Of a stretch of 64,000 bases of DNA, positions 25,664 through 35,622 are shown one piece after another; within the stretch, counting starts at the first letter, position 1; each line of letters starts with the position of its first letter. The position numbers and the translations under genes are program-made. The notes below the pieces were generated by a model. That model ran no database searches. It was not told the origin of the DNA and was given only the letters and a program-made list of their open reading frames with translations. The DNA lies in contig NZ_WNNK01000025.1 of assembly GCF_009724245.1 (NCBI RefSeq), positions 23,061 through 87,060 on the forward strand, read 5' to 3'. The stretch comes from Pseudomonas spelaei (GTDB lineage: Bacteria > Pseudomonadota > Gammaproteobacteria > Pseudomonadales > Pseudomonadaceae).

Positions 25664-27271
25664 TTACATGCGGAACACGCCGAAGCGGCTCGGCTCGATG
25701 GGGGCATTCAGCGCGGCGGACAAGGCCAGGCTCAGTATGTCGCGGGTCTGCAACGGGTCGATGACGCCGTCGTCCCACAGGCGAGCGCTGGAGTAGTAAG
25801 GGTGGCCCTGGGTTTCGTACTGGTCGAGGATCGGCTGCTTGATGGCGGCTTCCTCTTGCGCACTGAACGGCTGGCCAGCGCGTTCGGCCTGTTCACGCTT
25901 GACCTGTACCAGTACGCCAGCGGCCTGCTCGGCGCCCATCACACCAATGCGGGCGTTGGGCCACATCCACAAGAAGCGCGGGTCATAGGCGCGGCCGCAC
26001 ATCCCGTAGTTACCGGCACCAAAGCTGCCGCCGATGATCACGGTAAACTTCGGCACCTTGGCACAGGCCACGGCTGTCACCAGCTTGGCACCGTGCTTGG
26101 CGATACCCCCGGCTTCGTATTTCTGGCCGACCATGAACCCGGTGATGTTTTGCAGGAACAACAGCGGAATCCCGCGCTGACAGGCCAACTCGATAAAGTG
26201 CGCACCTTTTTGCGCCGACTCGGCGAAGAGGATGCCGTTGTTGGCGAGGATCGCAATCGGGTAGCCGTGCAGGTGAGCAAAGCCGCACACCAGCGTGGTG
26301 CCGAACAGCGCCTTGAACTCATCGAATACCGAGCCGTCCACCAGCCGGGCAATGACTTCCCGTACATCGAACGGCTGCTTGGCATCTGCCGGAATCACCC
26401 CATACAGTTCTTCACGGCTGTACAACGGCGCCACGGGCACGCGTTGTTGCAACTGACCCAGTTTGCGCCAGTTGAGGTTGGACACGCTGCGCCGAGCCAA
26501 TGCCAGTGCGTGTTCGTCACTGTCGGCATAGTGGTCGGCCACCCCGGAAATCTTGCAATGCACATCGGCGCCGCCCAGGTCTTCGGCACTCACCACTTCA
26601 CCGGTCGCGGCCTTTACCAGCGGCGGGCCGGCGAGAAAGATGGTGGCTTGCTGGCGCACCATGATTGCTTCGTCCGCCATGGCTGGCACATAGGCGCCAC
26701 CGGCGGTGCAGGAGCCCATCACCACGGCAATCTGCGGAATGCCCTGGGCGCTCATGTTGGCCTGGTTGAAGAAGATTCGTCCGAAGTGCTCGCGGTCCGG
26801 GAACACTTCATCCTGGCGCGGCAAGTTCGCGCCGCCGGAGTCCACCAGATAGATGCAGGGCAGGCGGTTCTGCTCGGCGATGGTTTGCGCGCGCAGGTGT
26901 TTTTTCACCGTCAGCGGGTAATAGGAGCCGCCTTTCACCGTGGCATCGTTGGCGACGATCATGCACTCGACGCCTTCGACCCGGCCGATCCCGGCAATCA
27001 CCCCGGCTGCCGGCACATCTTCGCCATACACCTGATAGGCGGCCAGCTGGCTGAGCTCGAGGAAGGGCGAGCCAGGATCAAGCAAGCGATTGATGCGCTC
27101 GCGAGGCAACAGTTTGCCCCGCGAGGTATGACGCTCCTGGGCCTTGGCACCGCCGCCTTGCTGCACGTGGGCGAGCAGGGTGTGCAGGGCGTCGACCTGC
27201 TTGAGCATCGCCGCGCTGTTGGCGGCGAATTCCGCCGAGCGCGGGTTGAGCTGGGTATGCAGAGTGGCCAT
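25664..27271 (-). CDS. liuB: Methylcrotonyl-CoA carboxylase, beta (carboxyltransferase) subunit
   Basis: A 535-residue carboxyltransferase with N- and C-lobes. Motifs are LPRERINRLLDPGSPFLEL, DSGGANLPRQDEVFPD, MGSCTAGGAYVPAMADE, QNITGFMVG and GGSFGAGNYGMCGRAYDPRFLW. It transfers carboxyl from LiuD-biotin to methylcrotonyl-CoA. The ATG at 27271 gives MATLHTQLNPRS, the common start of this protein in pseudomonads; 13 bases separate it from liuA. Confidence 0.96.
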   Translation of the reverse strand: MATLHTQLNPRSAEFAANSAAMLKQVDALHTLLAHVQQGGGAKAQERHTSRGKLLPRERINRLLDPGSPFLELSQLAAYQVYGEDVPAAGVIAGIGRVEGVECMIVANDATVKGGSYYPLTVKKHLRAQTIAEQNRLPCIYLVDSGGANLPRQDEVFPDREHFGRIFFNQANMSAQGIPQIAVVMGSCTAGGAYVPAMADEAIMVRQQATIFLAGPPLVKAATGEVVSAEDLGGADVHCKISGVADHYADSDEHALALARRSVSNLNWRKLGQLQQRVPVAPLYSREELYGVIPADAKQPFDVREVIARLVDGSVFDEFKALFGTTLVCGFAHLHGYPIAILANNGILFAESAQKGAHFIELACQRGIPLLFLQNITGFMVGQKYEAGGIAKHGAKLVTAVACAKVPKFTVIIGGSFGAGNYGMCGRAYDPRFLWMWPNARIGVMGAEQAAGVLVQVKREQAERAGQPFSAQEEAAIKQPILDQYETQGHPYYSSARLWDDGVIDPLQTRDILSLALSAALNAPIEPSRFGVFRM

Positions 27272-27284
27272 GGATCGCGCTCCG

Positions 27285-28448
27285 TCAGCGGGTTTCGTTA
27301 AACAGTTCGCGACCAATCAACATGCGCCGAATCTCGCTGGTACCGGCGCCGATTTCATACAACTTGGCATCGCGCAGCAGACGGCCGGCAGGGAATTCGT
27401 TGATGTAACCGTTACCGCCGAGAATCTGGATCGCGTCGAGGGCCATTTGCGTGGCGCGCTCGGCGCTGTAGAGGATCACCCCGGCGGCGTCCTTGCGGGT
27501 GGTTTCGCCACGCTCACAGGCTTGGGCGACGGCGTAGAGGTACGCACGGCTGGCGTTGAGCTGGGTATACATGTCGGCGACCTTGCCCTGGATCAGCTGG
27601 AACTCGCCGATGCTCTGGCCGAACTGCTTGCGGTCGTGGATATACGGAACGATCAGGTCCATGCAGGCCTGCATGATCCCCGTAGGGCCACCGGACAGCA
27701 CCACGCGCTCGTAATCGAGGCCACTCATCAGCACTTTCACGCCACCGTTGAGTACGCCAAGGATATTTTCTTCGGGCACTTCCACATCATCGAAAAACAG
27801 CTCGCAGGTGTTCGAACCGCGCATGCCCAGCTTGTCGAACTTGTTGCTGCGGCTGAAACCTTTCGAGTCGCGCTCGACGATAAAGGCGGTGATGCCGTGA
27901 GCACCCTTTTCCAGGTCGGTCTTGGCATAGATCACATAGGTGTTGGCGTCGGGACCATTGGTGATCCAGGTCTTGCTGCCGTTGAGGACGTAGTGGTCGC
28001 CACGTTTGTCGGCGCGCAGCTTCATCGACACCACGTCGGAACCGGCATTTGGCTCACTCATGGCCAGGGCGCCGATGTGCTCACCGCTGATCAGCTTGGG
28101 CAGGTACTTGAGTTTCTGTTCGTGGTTACCGTTGCGGTTGATCTGGTTGACGCACAGGTTGGAGTGCGCACCGTAGGACAAGGCTACCGAGGCCGAGCCG
28201 CGGCTGATCTCTTCCATTGCCACCACATGAGCCAGGTAGCCCAGCCCGGCGCCGCCGTATTCTTCCGGGACGGTGATGCCCAGCAGGCCCATATCACCGA
28301 ACTTGCGCCACATGTCGGCGGGGAACAGGTTGTCGATGTCGATCTGGGCGGCCCGGGGTGCCAGCTCCTTGGCGACGAAGGACTGCACCTGGTCGCGCAG
28401 CATGTCGATGGTTTCACCGAGGGCGAAGTTCAGGGAGGGATAGCTCAT
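27285..28448 (-). CDS. liuA: Isovaleryl-CoA dehydrogenase
   Basis: A 387-residue acyl-CoA dehydrogenase. The catalytic glutamate lies in GLDYERVVLSGGP, at the position special to isovaleryl-CoA dehydrogenases. The C-terminal IQILGGNGYINEFP and YEIGAGTSEIRRMLIGRE are family standard. It oxidises isovaleryl-CoA to 3-methylcrotonyl-CoA with electrons going to ETF. It is first in liuABCD, with two LiuR palindromes upstream at 28512-28570. Confidence 0.96.
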   Translation of the reverse strand: MSYPSLNFALGETIDMLRDQVQSFVAKELAPRAAQIDIDNLFPADMWRKFGDMGLLGITVPEEYGGAGLGYLAHVVAMEEISRGSASVALSYGAHSNLCVNQINRNGNHEQKLKYLPKLISGEHIGALAMSEPNAGSDVVSMKLRADKRGDHYVLNGSKTWITNGPDANTYVIYAKTDLEKGAHGITAFIVERDSKGFSRSNKFDKLGMRGSNTCELFFDDVEVPEENILGVLNGGVKVLMSGLDYERVVLSGGPTGIMQACMDLIVPYIHDRKQFGQSIGEFQLIQGKVADMYTQLNASRAYLYAVAQACERGETTRKDAAGVILYSAERATQMALDAIQILGGNGYINEFPAGRLLRDAKLYEIGAGTSEIRRMLIGRELFNETR

Positions 28449-28511
28449 GGACGGGCACCTTAATAAGCGTTGTTGTTGTATGGGCTGATTGCGCGGAGAA
28501 GGGCGCTCACC

Positions 28512-28527
28512 TTTACGTTAACGTAAG
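28512..28527. promoter_or_regulatory. LiuR box 1 (liuA side)
   Basis: TTTACGTTAACGTAAG, whose inner TTACGTTAACGTAA is perfectly palindromic. It lies 64 bases upstream of liuA. The same core occurs at 28555-28570 and upstream of liuR itself. Confidence 0.85.
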
Positions 28528-28554
28528 CTTGCGTTGCGTGGCTGTCAATCGTAG

Positions 28555-28570
28555 TTTACGTTAACGTCAA
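28555..28570. promoter_or_regulatory. LiuR box 2 (acyl-CoA ligase side)
   Basis: TTTACGTTAACGTCAA, 54 bases before the ligase ATG. Its centre is 43 bases, about four helical turns, from the centre of box 1, so dimers at the two boxes would face the same side of the DNA. Confidence 0.83.
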
Positions 28571-28623
28571 GTGCGCTCGGCGCAGAGCACCGTCCACCTA
28601 CAAAAAAGACAATAGGGGTCGTT

Positions 28624-30303
28624 ATGCAACAACCGAATCAGAGCTACAGCCGTGGCGCTCAGGACAAGGCCTTGCTGGCCGAAACCATCGGCCAGGCGTT
28701 CGATCGCACCGTCGCCGCGTATCCCGAGGGCGAAGCACTGGTGGTGCGCCATCAACACCTGCGTTACACCTGGCGGCAACTGGCCGACGCCGTGGATCTG
28801 CATGCCCGTGCGTTGCTGGCGCTGGGCTTGCAGGCGGGTGACCGCCTCGGGATCTGGGCCCCCAACTGTGCCCAGTGGTGCATCAGCCAAGTGGCCAGCG
28901 CCAAGCTCGGGGTGATTCTGGTCAACATCAATCCGGCGTACCGCAGCAGCGAGTTGGAATACGTGCTCAAGCAATCCGGTTGCCAATGGCTGGTCTGCGC
29001 GGGTTCATTCAAGTCCTCTGATTATCATGGGATGCTCCAGGAACTGGTGCCAGAGCTGGCGGAACACCCCATCGGCGAGTTGCGTTGCGACCTGTTGCCC
29101 GAGTTGCGTGGCGTGATCAGCCTCGACCCGCGACCGCCCTCGGGATTCCTGCCCTGGTCGCAGTTGTCGGCCATTGGCGCGGGCGTCCCGCCAGACCAGT
29201 TGCACACTCGCCAGGCCAGCCTGCACTTCGATCAAGCCGTCAACATCCAGTACACCTCCGGCACTACCGGCTTCCCCAAGGGGGCCACCCTCAGTCACCA
29301 CAACATTCTCAATAATGGCTACATGGTCGGCGAAAGCCTGGGCCTTACGGCGCACGATCGTCTGGTGATCCCGGTGCCGCTGTATCACTGCTTCGGCATG
29401 GTCATGGGCAATCTCGGTTGCATCACCCACGGCACTACCATGATTTACCCCAGCGACGGTTTTGACCCGTTGCTGACCCTGACCGCCGTCGCCGAAGAGC
29501 AGGCCACGGGCCTGTACGGCGTGCCCACCATGTTTATCGCCATGCTCGATCACCCGCGCCGGGCCGAATTCAACCTGTCGCACCTGCGCACCGGGATCAT
29601 GGCCGGTTCCACCTGCCCCATCGAGGTGATGCGCCGGGTCATCAGCGAGATGCACATGCACGAGGTGCAGATTGCCTATGGCATGACCGAAACCAGCCCG
29701 GTGTCACTGCAGACCGGGCCGGATGACGGTCTGGAGCTGCGAGTCACCACCGTCGGCCGCACCCAGCCGCAACTGGAAAGCAAGATCATCGACGAAGCCG
29801 GTAACACTGTGCCCCGAGGTCAGACCGGCGAACTGTGCACCCGCGGCTACAGCGTGATGCTGGGCTATTGGAACAACCCCGACGGCACCCGCGAAGCCAT
29901 CGACGATGCCGGCTGGATGCACACCGGCGACCTGGCGACCATGGATGAACAGGGCTACGTATGCATCGCCGGGCGCAACAAAGACATGATCATCCGCGGG
30001 GGCGAGAACGTGTACCCACGGGAACTGGAAGAGTTTTTCTTCACCCACCCGGCGGTGGCGGATGTACAGATCATCGGCATTCCGGATGCGCGTTATGGCG
30101 AGGAAATTGTCGCCTGGATCAAGTTCCACCCCGGCCATGTTGCCAATGAGTTGGAGCTGCAAACCTGGTGCAAGGGCCGGATCGCGCACTTCAAGACGCC
30201 CAAGCACTTCAAGTTTGTCGATGAGTTTCCGATGACGGTGACCGGCAAGATTCAGAAGTTCCGGATGCGCGAAATATCAATTGAAGAGTTGGGTCAAGGC
30301 TAG
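28624..30303 (+). CDS. AMP-forming acyl-CoA ligase of the liu regulon
   Basis: A 559-residue adenylate-forming enzyme: phosphate loop YTSGTTGFPKG, A5 motif YGMTETSP, A7 GWMHTGDLA, hinge GRNKDMIIRGGENVYP and C-terminal catalytic lysine in VTGKIQKF. It is of the medium- or branched-chain acyl-CoA synthetase type. Divergent from liuA and sharing LiuR boxes, it probably activates isovalerate or another leucine-linked acid (or acetoacetate) for the pathway. Exact substrate cannot be read from the sequence. Confidence 0.88.
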   Translation: MQQPNQSYSRGAQDKALLAETIGQAFDRTVAAYPEGEALVVRHQHLRYTWRQLADAVDLHARALLALGLQAGDRLGIWAPNCAQWCISQVASAKLGVILVNINPAYRSSELEYVLKQSGCQWLVCAGSFKSSDYHGMLQELVPELAEHPIGELRCDLLPELRGVISLDPRPPSGFLPWSQLSAIGAGVPPDQLHTRQASLHFDQAVNIQYTSGTTGFPKGATLSHHNILNNGYMVGESLGLTAHDRLVIPVPLYHCFGMVMGNLGCITHGTTMIYPSDGFDPLLTLTAVAEEQATGLYGVPTMFIAMLDHPRRAEFNLSHLRTGIMAGSTCPIEVMRRVISEMHMHEVQIAYGMTETSPVSLQTGPDDGLELRVTTVGRTQPQLESKIIDEAGNTVPRGQTGELCTRGYSVMLGYWNNPDGTREAIDDAGWMHTGDLATMDEQGYVCIAGRNKDMIIRGGENVYPRELEEFFFTHPAVADVQIIGIPDARYGEEIVAWIKFHPGHVANELELQTWCKGRIAHFKTPKHFKFVDEFPMTVTGKIQKFRMREISIEELGQG

Positions 30304-30395
30304 AGGGAAGTATTTGTCGCAGGCTAATTAGTTAGGGGCAGAGTAACTTGAGGGCAACATAAGCTGGTCTTTTGAGAGAACTCAGTAGGCCAATC

Positions 30396-33300
30396 ATGAA
30401 CGACAAAACGACGGACGAGGCACGGATACCTGAGCTGGAGATACACGGCATTCACGTCACGCCGATCAAGGAGAACATTCCGGACTGGTATTCGCAGTCC
30501 ACGCTTCGCAGAAAGAAGGAACTGGCTGCAATGGATCTTCATGTTCCCGATTTCTATCGGGACGCGGCAGTTGCTTCGAAGGACAAACTCCATGCAGCCC
30601 ATGCACAGGGGTGGGCTGCGCTAAATGACATTGATCGAGTGTTTGATGGGCTCAAGGACTGCGCGGAATTTACGGAGCCGCTGCTGGTTGCGGCGATACA
30701 AAAGCAGTTCAGCGTCGATCTGGATGTCAAAAAAATCTTTTTTGCCACCAAAGTCTACGATGTAAACCGACGCAACGAGCGTACGGATTTTGGTGGGGCG
30801 TTGAATTTCTCAACAGGCGTAGGCGGGGAAAGGGACTTTTATTATCAGGGGATCACACTGCTTGAAGCCGCGATGGGTAACTTCGAGGTCCATGAAGCCG
30901 AGCCGGACAGTTGTGAGAATTGCCGGCTCCTGACCCGATTCGACTTTCACAACTATATCAGTGAGATTCTGCCCACAGTCTTTGCCGTCGAGGAACAAGC
31001 CCTGTCTATACCTGCGCATCAATTTGCGCAGCTATGCCGTACCCTCGATCTGGGCGCGCAATATCAGGCTCATATCGACTCAATCCTTCCAGCACAGGAC
31101 TCCACCGGCGCCAAGCCCTTCCTGGACGCGTTGGTGACCTTTCAAACGACTCAGTTACAGGCCTCAGCCCTGATCGCGCTTGAGCGCAACCACATCAAAC
31201 ACAGCACTTATCAGATGCTGACCCGTTTTATCGCGGGGCAAGCACATATTGTCTGGAAAGGAGGTGCTGTTCGCTGTGTGCATCCGTTGATAGAAGCCTT
31301 CGAGACCCGACAGGTGATGTTGTTCTATGTCACCCGATCAACGAGAGACTGTGTTCTTTATGTCCCCGGTGATCCTGATAAACCGCTGATGGAGTATGCC
31401 TCTTTCGATGGGGTAGCCCAGGATCTGACTCAACGGTTTCGTGCATACGACTATCGGGTGTTCTTCAGTCAGTTTATTCCGGTAGAGACACATGTTGGCT
31501 TTTTCGCCACGCTCAAACGCTACTTGGATCCCGATAATCTTTGCAGTCCTGATCAGGACTTCATTCATGAGCCTTCGGCGACGTTGAATAGGCCTCAGGC
31601 CAGTAGAAATCGGTTTGAAGCTTCATGGCCAACTGTCGCACAACAGAAACTCAACTTGATCCGCAGCAATGGCAAGGTGCTGGTGGTCTCTACCGCCGAC
31701 AAAGACAAGCAGGCAAGCCAGGCTCGGTTATGGGCTGTTGGCAGTGCGCTATTGGACGTGTTGAATCTGGTCTCTTTTGTCGTGCCGGGGTTGGGCCCGC
31801 TGATGATGGGAATTGGCGCCATACAAATGCTGCATGAGCTTGATGAGTCGGCCCGTAGTGCCGCTCGGGGCGACATCCGAGAGGCATGGGCTCATGTATC
31901 AGGCGTTGTACTTAACCTTGCTTTTGCCGCAGCCGGGCATCAAGTGATACCTGCTGTCAGCCAATCTGATTATGTCAGGGAATGGGCGCAGATAGTGTCC
32001 CGCAAAGGAGCAACTCGCCTGATACAACCAGACTGGCGCCAGTACGAACAGACCATTGACCTGCCGCACTGGGTACGTGCGGATACTCGCGGGTTGTATA
32101 CCCACGACGGCAAAGTGTACTTGAAGGTGCAAGACGGGAAGTATTACGAAATGAAGGCCGAGGGCGAAGACTTTTTTATCCTTCATCCCGATGATGCGCA
32201 ACGTTATTCGCCACGTTCAAGACACAACGCAGTAGGGGGATGGGTTCACGAGTTTGAGCAGCCTCTGAGCTGGGACCGTCCTACATTGATGCGGCGCATT
32301 GGCCACTCGGTGGACGGGCTGAGTGATGAGCGGCTGGAGCAGGTCCGTAAGGTCAGCGGCATAAGTGACGACCAGTTGCGCAAGATGCACATCGACCTGA
32401 CACCGCCTGCGCCGTTACTGGCCGAGACCATCCGGCGTTTTCAGATTGACCACCGTTACTGTGAGTTCATCGAGCAGATGCGCAGTAATGACCCTCTGGT
32501 CCATGGCCAAGCGAACATTGACTTGCAACTTGAATTGCTTACCCATGAAAAAATCTGGCCATCCTCCAGGGGCCTGAGTGTTATTCGTACGAAGGATGGC
32601 ACTACGTTCTTCCAGGCGCCTCCAGGCTCTGAAGTGCTGCCTCAAGTGGCTGTCAGCGAATATTCGCTAAACAGCGGAAAACTTCTCGACACGCTGGTGT
32701 CGGAGCTTAATGACGACGAGTTAAAGGTCTTGTTAGGGGAGGACGTGCAAGAAGCCCGACTGCGTGAGGCACTAAACTGGGTCATAAACAGAAGGTCGGA
32801 AAACCCAACGGGGCTTTATAACCATGCCGACAGCCTGTCAGATGAGTTTTTTTATCAGAGCAGTCTTGACGCCTTGGCGTCTCGACCTCGTGATCTGAAT
32901 GTAACGCTGAAGGGGTTGCGACAACGGTTACAGCTAGCGGCATCGATTAAACGAGAGGAATTGCTGAATGCACCACCACGCCGTCTTGAAGAGAGTCCGG
33001 AAAAGTGGTTGCAAGAGGCCTTTCCCGACTTGCCTGAGGTGGCGGTCAAGCAACTGCTGGCACAGGCCGATGATACCCGGCTAGGGCAATTGAACAGCGC
33101 CCGGCGTCCGCCCCTGCAATTGTCCCAGGAGGCACGTGACTACCTTGATGTGTTTCGGCTGCGGCAAGCCTATGAAGGCCTGTACCTCAATCAAGTCTTG
33201 ACGCAGGACACGGCACGCTTGCTGCTGCATACCCTCAAGAAGATGCCGGGCTGGTCCGGTACCCCAGGTCTTCAACTGCACGATGGTTCTACATCGGGTC

Positions 33301-35576
33301 CATTGCTTGACGGTATTGGCGTCACACCCGAACTTACGCCAGAGACTCTTAGACGAACCATCAGCCCGGTTAGACGATGGGTCAAACATGACAATGGCGG
33401 CATTGGTGAGGTCTGGAGACCCCATCATGGGGATTCGGTTTACCGGAGCCTTTTCGAGATGGTTCCGCCGTCGGATCTTGACGTGATGGTTTTCCCTCTG
33501 GAGACGCGTTGGACAAATTTTCGCCAAGCCTTGAGACGTAGGGCTTTGCCTCCCGAAGAACTGCGGGAAGTCTTGAACATGCCGGGGGGCGGGGACGAAT
33601 ATCAGTCACCGATGGCGCTGGCCGTCGGCGCGCCGGGTCATGCCGCCCAGCCCGATTCTACGCGAGCTTTTCAGTGTCGGCATGAGGCCCATACGCTCTA
33701 TCCGGGTTCGACGCTCGAGCAAATAGAGGGGTATTTGAACGTCAGGGGGCAGACCGATAGCGTGATGCTCAAGGAGGTTCGGCTCAGGCAAGCCCAGTAT
33801 GATCAGCTGGATGATTTCCTGAAGAACTGGGAAGGGTCGATAAACAATAAACAGCGCATAGCGAAACGCATCAGGGCGTGTTGGCAACGACGTTCGGGAA
33901 CGGTGCTCAACAACGCGGGTGATTTTGTTGGTTACACGTTGAACCTGAGTGACCTTCATATCAACGACTTGCCCAGCTTGCCAATAGGAATGCCCCATGT
34001 TTCCAGCTTGTCCCTGGGAAATATGAGACTGTCCGACAATATCGGGGATTTTCTGTCTTCCTTCCCGGGCCTGCGTCACCTGATCCTGAGTGGAAACAGG
34101 CTGACACGGATACCGAGCATCGTCGGCACTATGGTTGGTTTGACTCAGTTGGCGCTGGACCACAATCAGATTCAACTCACCACGCAAAGTGTGACGATCC
34201 TGGCAGGCTTGACGCAGTTGCGGGTGTTATCACTGGCGAGAAACCGCTTGGGGATGGTGCCGAATGTCAGTGCTATGACTAGGTTGAATCAGTTATATCT
34301 GACCGATTGTGGCTTGACCGAAATACCGTACGGGGCTATGGCACTTCGCCACCTGACTCAGCTTGATCTGCACAGCAACCAGTTGGTGGACATCCCCGAT
34401 GCGCTGTTTGAACGAAGGCAGGCGCAAAACGAAGGGACAACATTACACCACAATCCGTGGTCTGAAGAGGCGCGCAACGCCGTGGAGGCTTACCGCCTGC
34501 GTACAGGTGTGGCCTTGCTGGACAGGGCGGCCCCGATCCACGTCAGCGAAGAGGTTGCTCGATTGGCGTGGCTGGGCGAGCTGCCTGCCAGTGAACGGGT
34601 ACAAAGGGCTCAGGTATGGCAAGACCTGCGGAGCGAGCCTGGTTCTGAAGCTTTTTTCCGTGTGCTGGCGGACATGACTCGCTCTGCAACTTTCAAGCTT
34701 GTGGCGGCCCGGCCGGGCCTGGTTCAAAAGGTATGGGAGTTACTGGACGATGCGGCCGGTGATCAGGAACTGCGCGAGCAGTTGTTCATTGACGCGGATG
34801 CACCGGGCACCTGTGTGGATCAGCGCACTGACGTGTTGTTCAAGTTGGGTTTACGCAGCCTGGTTCATAAAGCGCAGCGTCAGGCAGGTACTCGGCGGGT
34901 TGAGGCAAGCCTGATCGAGTTGGCCCGGGGGCGTTTCCGCCTGACGGCGCTGGACAGGTTGATCAAGGCTGATATTCAGGCCCGGGAGCGGGAAGATGGA
35001 GCTCCATTCGACGAAGAAGTGGAAGTTGACCTTGTCTATCGAATTTCGTTGGCCGATCGACTCAAGCTGCCCTTTCAGCCGCGCATCATTGCTTTCGGAC
35101 AATTGTATGAAGTCACTCAGGCTGATATCCGCAAGGCGGGTGATACGGTATTGCAAGAGGAGGCCGTGCCGGGTGCGTTGGCGACTTTTATGGTGGGCGA
35201 GCCTTATTGGGAGACACAACTGCGTAATGTGTATCGGGAACAGTTTGATCAGAAATTTGGTGAGCACTCCAGACGGTTCGCTGAAAAGTCAGACGCGCTG
35301 GAGGATTTGGACAGCAGTCTGGAGGCCGATTCCGACACACTGGACGCTCAGGTTCTTCATTCGCATCAGCAGGCCGTCGACAAGTCGGTGGCAGCGGTCA
35401 TGCGTCTGTTTGACTTGAGAAAAGATCAGGTGATGGGTGCAGATGGGCGCTTGCTGGATAACTTCTTGTCAACGCAGAGAGAATTGTTAGGAGCGGCATG
35501 GAAGGCTGAAGAGCAACGCGCGTTGGTGGACGTGACCGAGGACGTCCTCAGGGGCTATTCGTCGATGCAGGCCTGA
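30396..35576 (+). CDS. Giant NEL-type E3 ubiquitin ligase toxin/effector with LRRs
   Basis: A 1726-residue protein. The N-terminal half (about 60-700) resembles the dermonecrotic-toxin-like domain common in Pseudomonas (RVFDGLKDCAEFTEPLLVAA near the start). A hydrophobic pair lies near 445-515 (LLDVLNLVSFVVPGLGPLMMG). About six LRRs follow at roughly 1180-1340, then a C-terminal NEL domain. The CxD catalytic motif of IpaH/SspH-type ligases is present as TCVDQ, with Cys1473 and Asp1475. Such proteins ubiquitinate host proteins after delivery into eukaryotic cells; the route is unknown here, as no secretion genes are nearby. Start ATG 30396 has AGG eight bases upstream. The gene is more AT-rich than the liu genes around it and interrupts them, suggesting acquisition. 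Confidence 0.87.
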   Translation: MNDKTTDEARIPELEIHGIHVTPIKENIPDWYSQSTLRRKKELAAMDLHVPDFYRDAAVASKDKLHAAHAQGWAALNDIDRVFDGLKDCAEFTEPLLVAAIQKQFSVDLDVKKIFFATKVYDVNRRNERTDFGGALNFSTGVGGERDFYYQGITLLEAAMGNFEVHEAEPDSCENCRLLTRFDFHNYISEILPTVFAVEEQALSIPAHQFAQLCRTLDLGAQYQAHIDSILPAQDSTGAKPFLDALVTFQTTQLQASALIALERNHIKHSTYQMLTRFIAGQAHIVWKGGAVRCVHPLIEAFETRQVMLFYVTRSTRDCVLYVPGDPDKPLMEYASFDGVAQDLTQRFRAYDYRVFFSQFIPVETHVGFFATLKRYLDPDNLCSPDQDFIHEPSATLNRPQASRNRFEASWPTVAQQKLNLIRSNGKVLVVSTADKDKQASQARLWAVGSALLDVLNLVSFVVPGLGPLMMGIGAIQMLHELDESARSAARGDIREAWAHVSGVVLNLAFAAAGHQVIPAVSQSDYVREWAQIVSRKGATRLIQPDWRQYEQTIDLPHWVRADTRGLYTHDGKVYLKVQDGKYYEMKAEGEDFFILHPDDAQRYSPRSRHNAVGGWVHEFEQPLSWDRPTLMRRIGHSVDGLSDERLEQVRKVSGISDDQLRKMHIDLTPPAPLLAETIRRFQIDHRYCEFIEQMRSNDPLVHGQANIDLQLELLTHEKIWPSSRGLSVIRTKDGTTFFQAPPGSEVLPQVAVSEYSLNSGKLLDTLVSELNDDELKVLLGEDVQEARLREALNWVINRRSENPTGLYNHADSLSDEFFYQSSLDALASRPRDLNVTLKGLRQRLQLAASIKREELLNAPPRRLEESPEKWLQEAFPDLPEVAVKQLLAQADDTRLGQLNSARRPPLQLSQEARDYLDVFRLRQAYEGLYLNQVLTQDTARLLLHTLKKMPGWSGTPGLQLHDGSTSGPLLDGIGVTPELTPETLRRTISPVRRWVKHDNGGIGEVWRPHHGDSVYRSLFEMVPPSDLDVMVFPLETRWTNFRQALRRRALPPEELREVLNMPGGGDEYQSPMALAVGAPGHAAQPDSTRAFQCRHEAHTLYPGSTLEQIEGYLNVRGQTDSVMLKEVRLRQAQYDQLDDFLKNWEGSINNKQRIAKRIRACWQRRSGTVLNNAGDFVGYTLNLSDLHINDLPSLPIGMPHVSSLSLGNMRLSDNIGDFLSSFPGLRHLILSGNRLTRIPSIVGTMVGLTQLALDHNQIQLTTQSVTILAGLTQLRVLSLARNRLGMVPNVSAMTRLNQLYLTDCGLTEIPYGAMALRHLTQLDLHSNQLVDIPDALFERRQAQNEGTTLHHNPWSEEARNAVEAYRLRTGVALLDRAAPIHVSEEVARLAWLGELPASERVQRAQVWQDLRSEPGSEAFFRVLADMTRSATFKLVAARPGLVQKVWELLDDAAGDQELREQLFIDADAPGTCVDQRTDVLFKLGLRSLVHKAQRQAGTRRVEASLIELARGRFRLTALDRLIKADIQAREREDGAPFDEEVEVDLVYRISLADRLKLPFQPRIIAFGQLYEVTQADIRKAGDTVLQEEAVPGALATFMVGEPYWETQLRNVYREQFDQKFGEHSRRFAEKSDALEDLDSSLEADSDTLDAQVLHSHQQAVDKSVAAVMRLFDLRKDQVMGADGRLLDNFLSTQRELLGAAWKAEEQRALVDVTEDVLRGYSSMQA

Positions 35577-35598
35577 TGACCTTTCACCCACACAGCAC

Positions 35599-35622
35599 AA
35601 AGGGGAGCCGAGGCTCCCCTTT
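35599..35622 (+). terminator. Intrinsic terminator of the NEL toxin gene
   Basis: AAAGGGGAGCC-GA-GGCTCCCCTTT is a perfect 11-bp stem, 22 bases after the stop codon and followed by AATTTGTTG. Confidence 0.85.

Noticed and set aside
25652..28463. Long plus-strand frames opposite liuB and liuA (549 and 439 codons)
   Set aside because: Shadows of the liu genes; no start signals and no recognisable domains.
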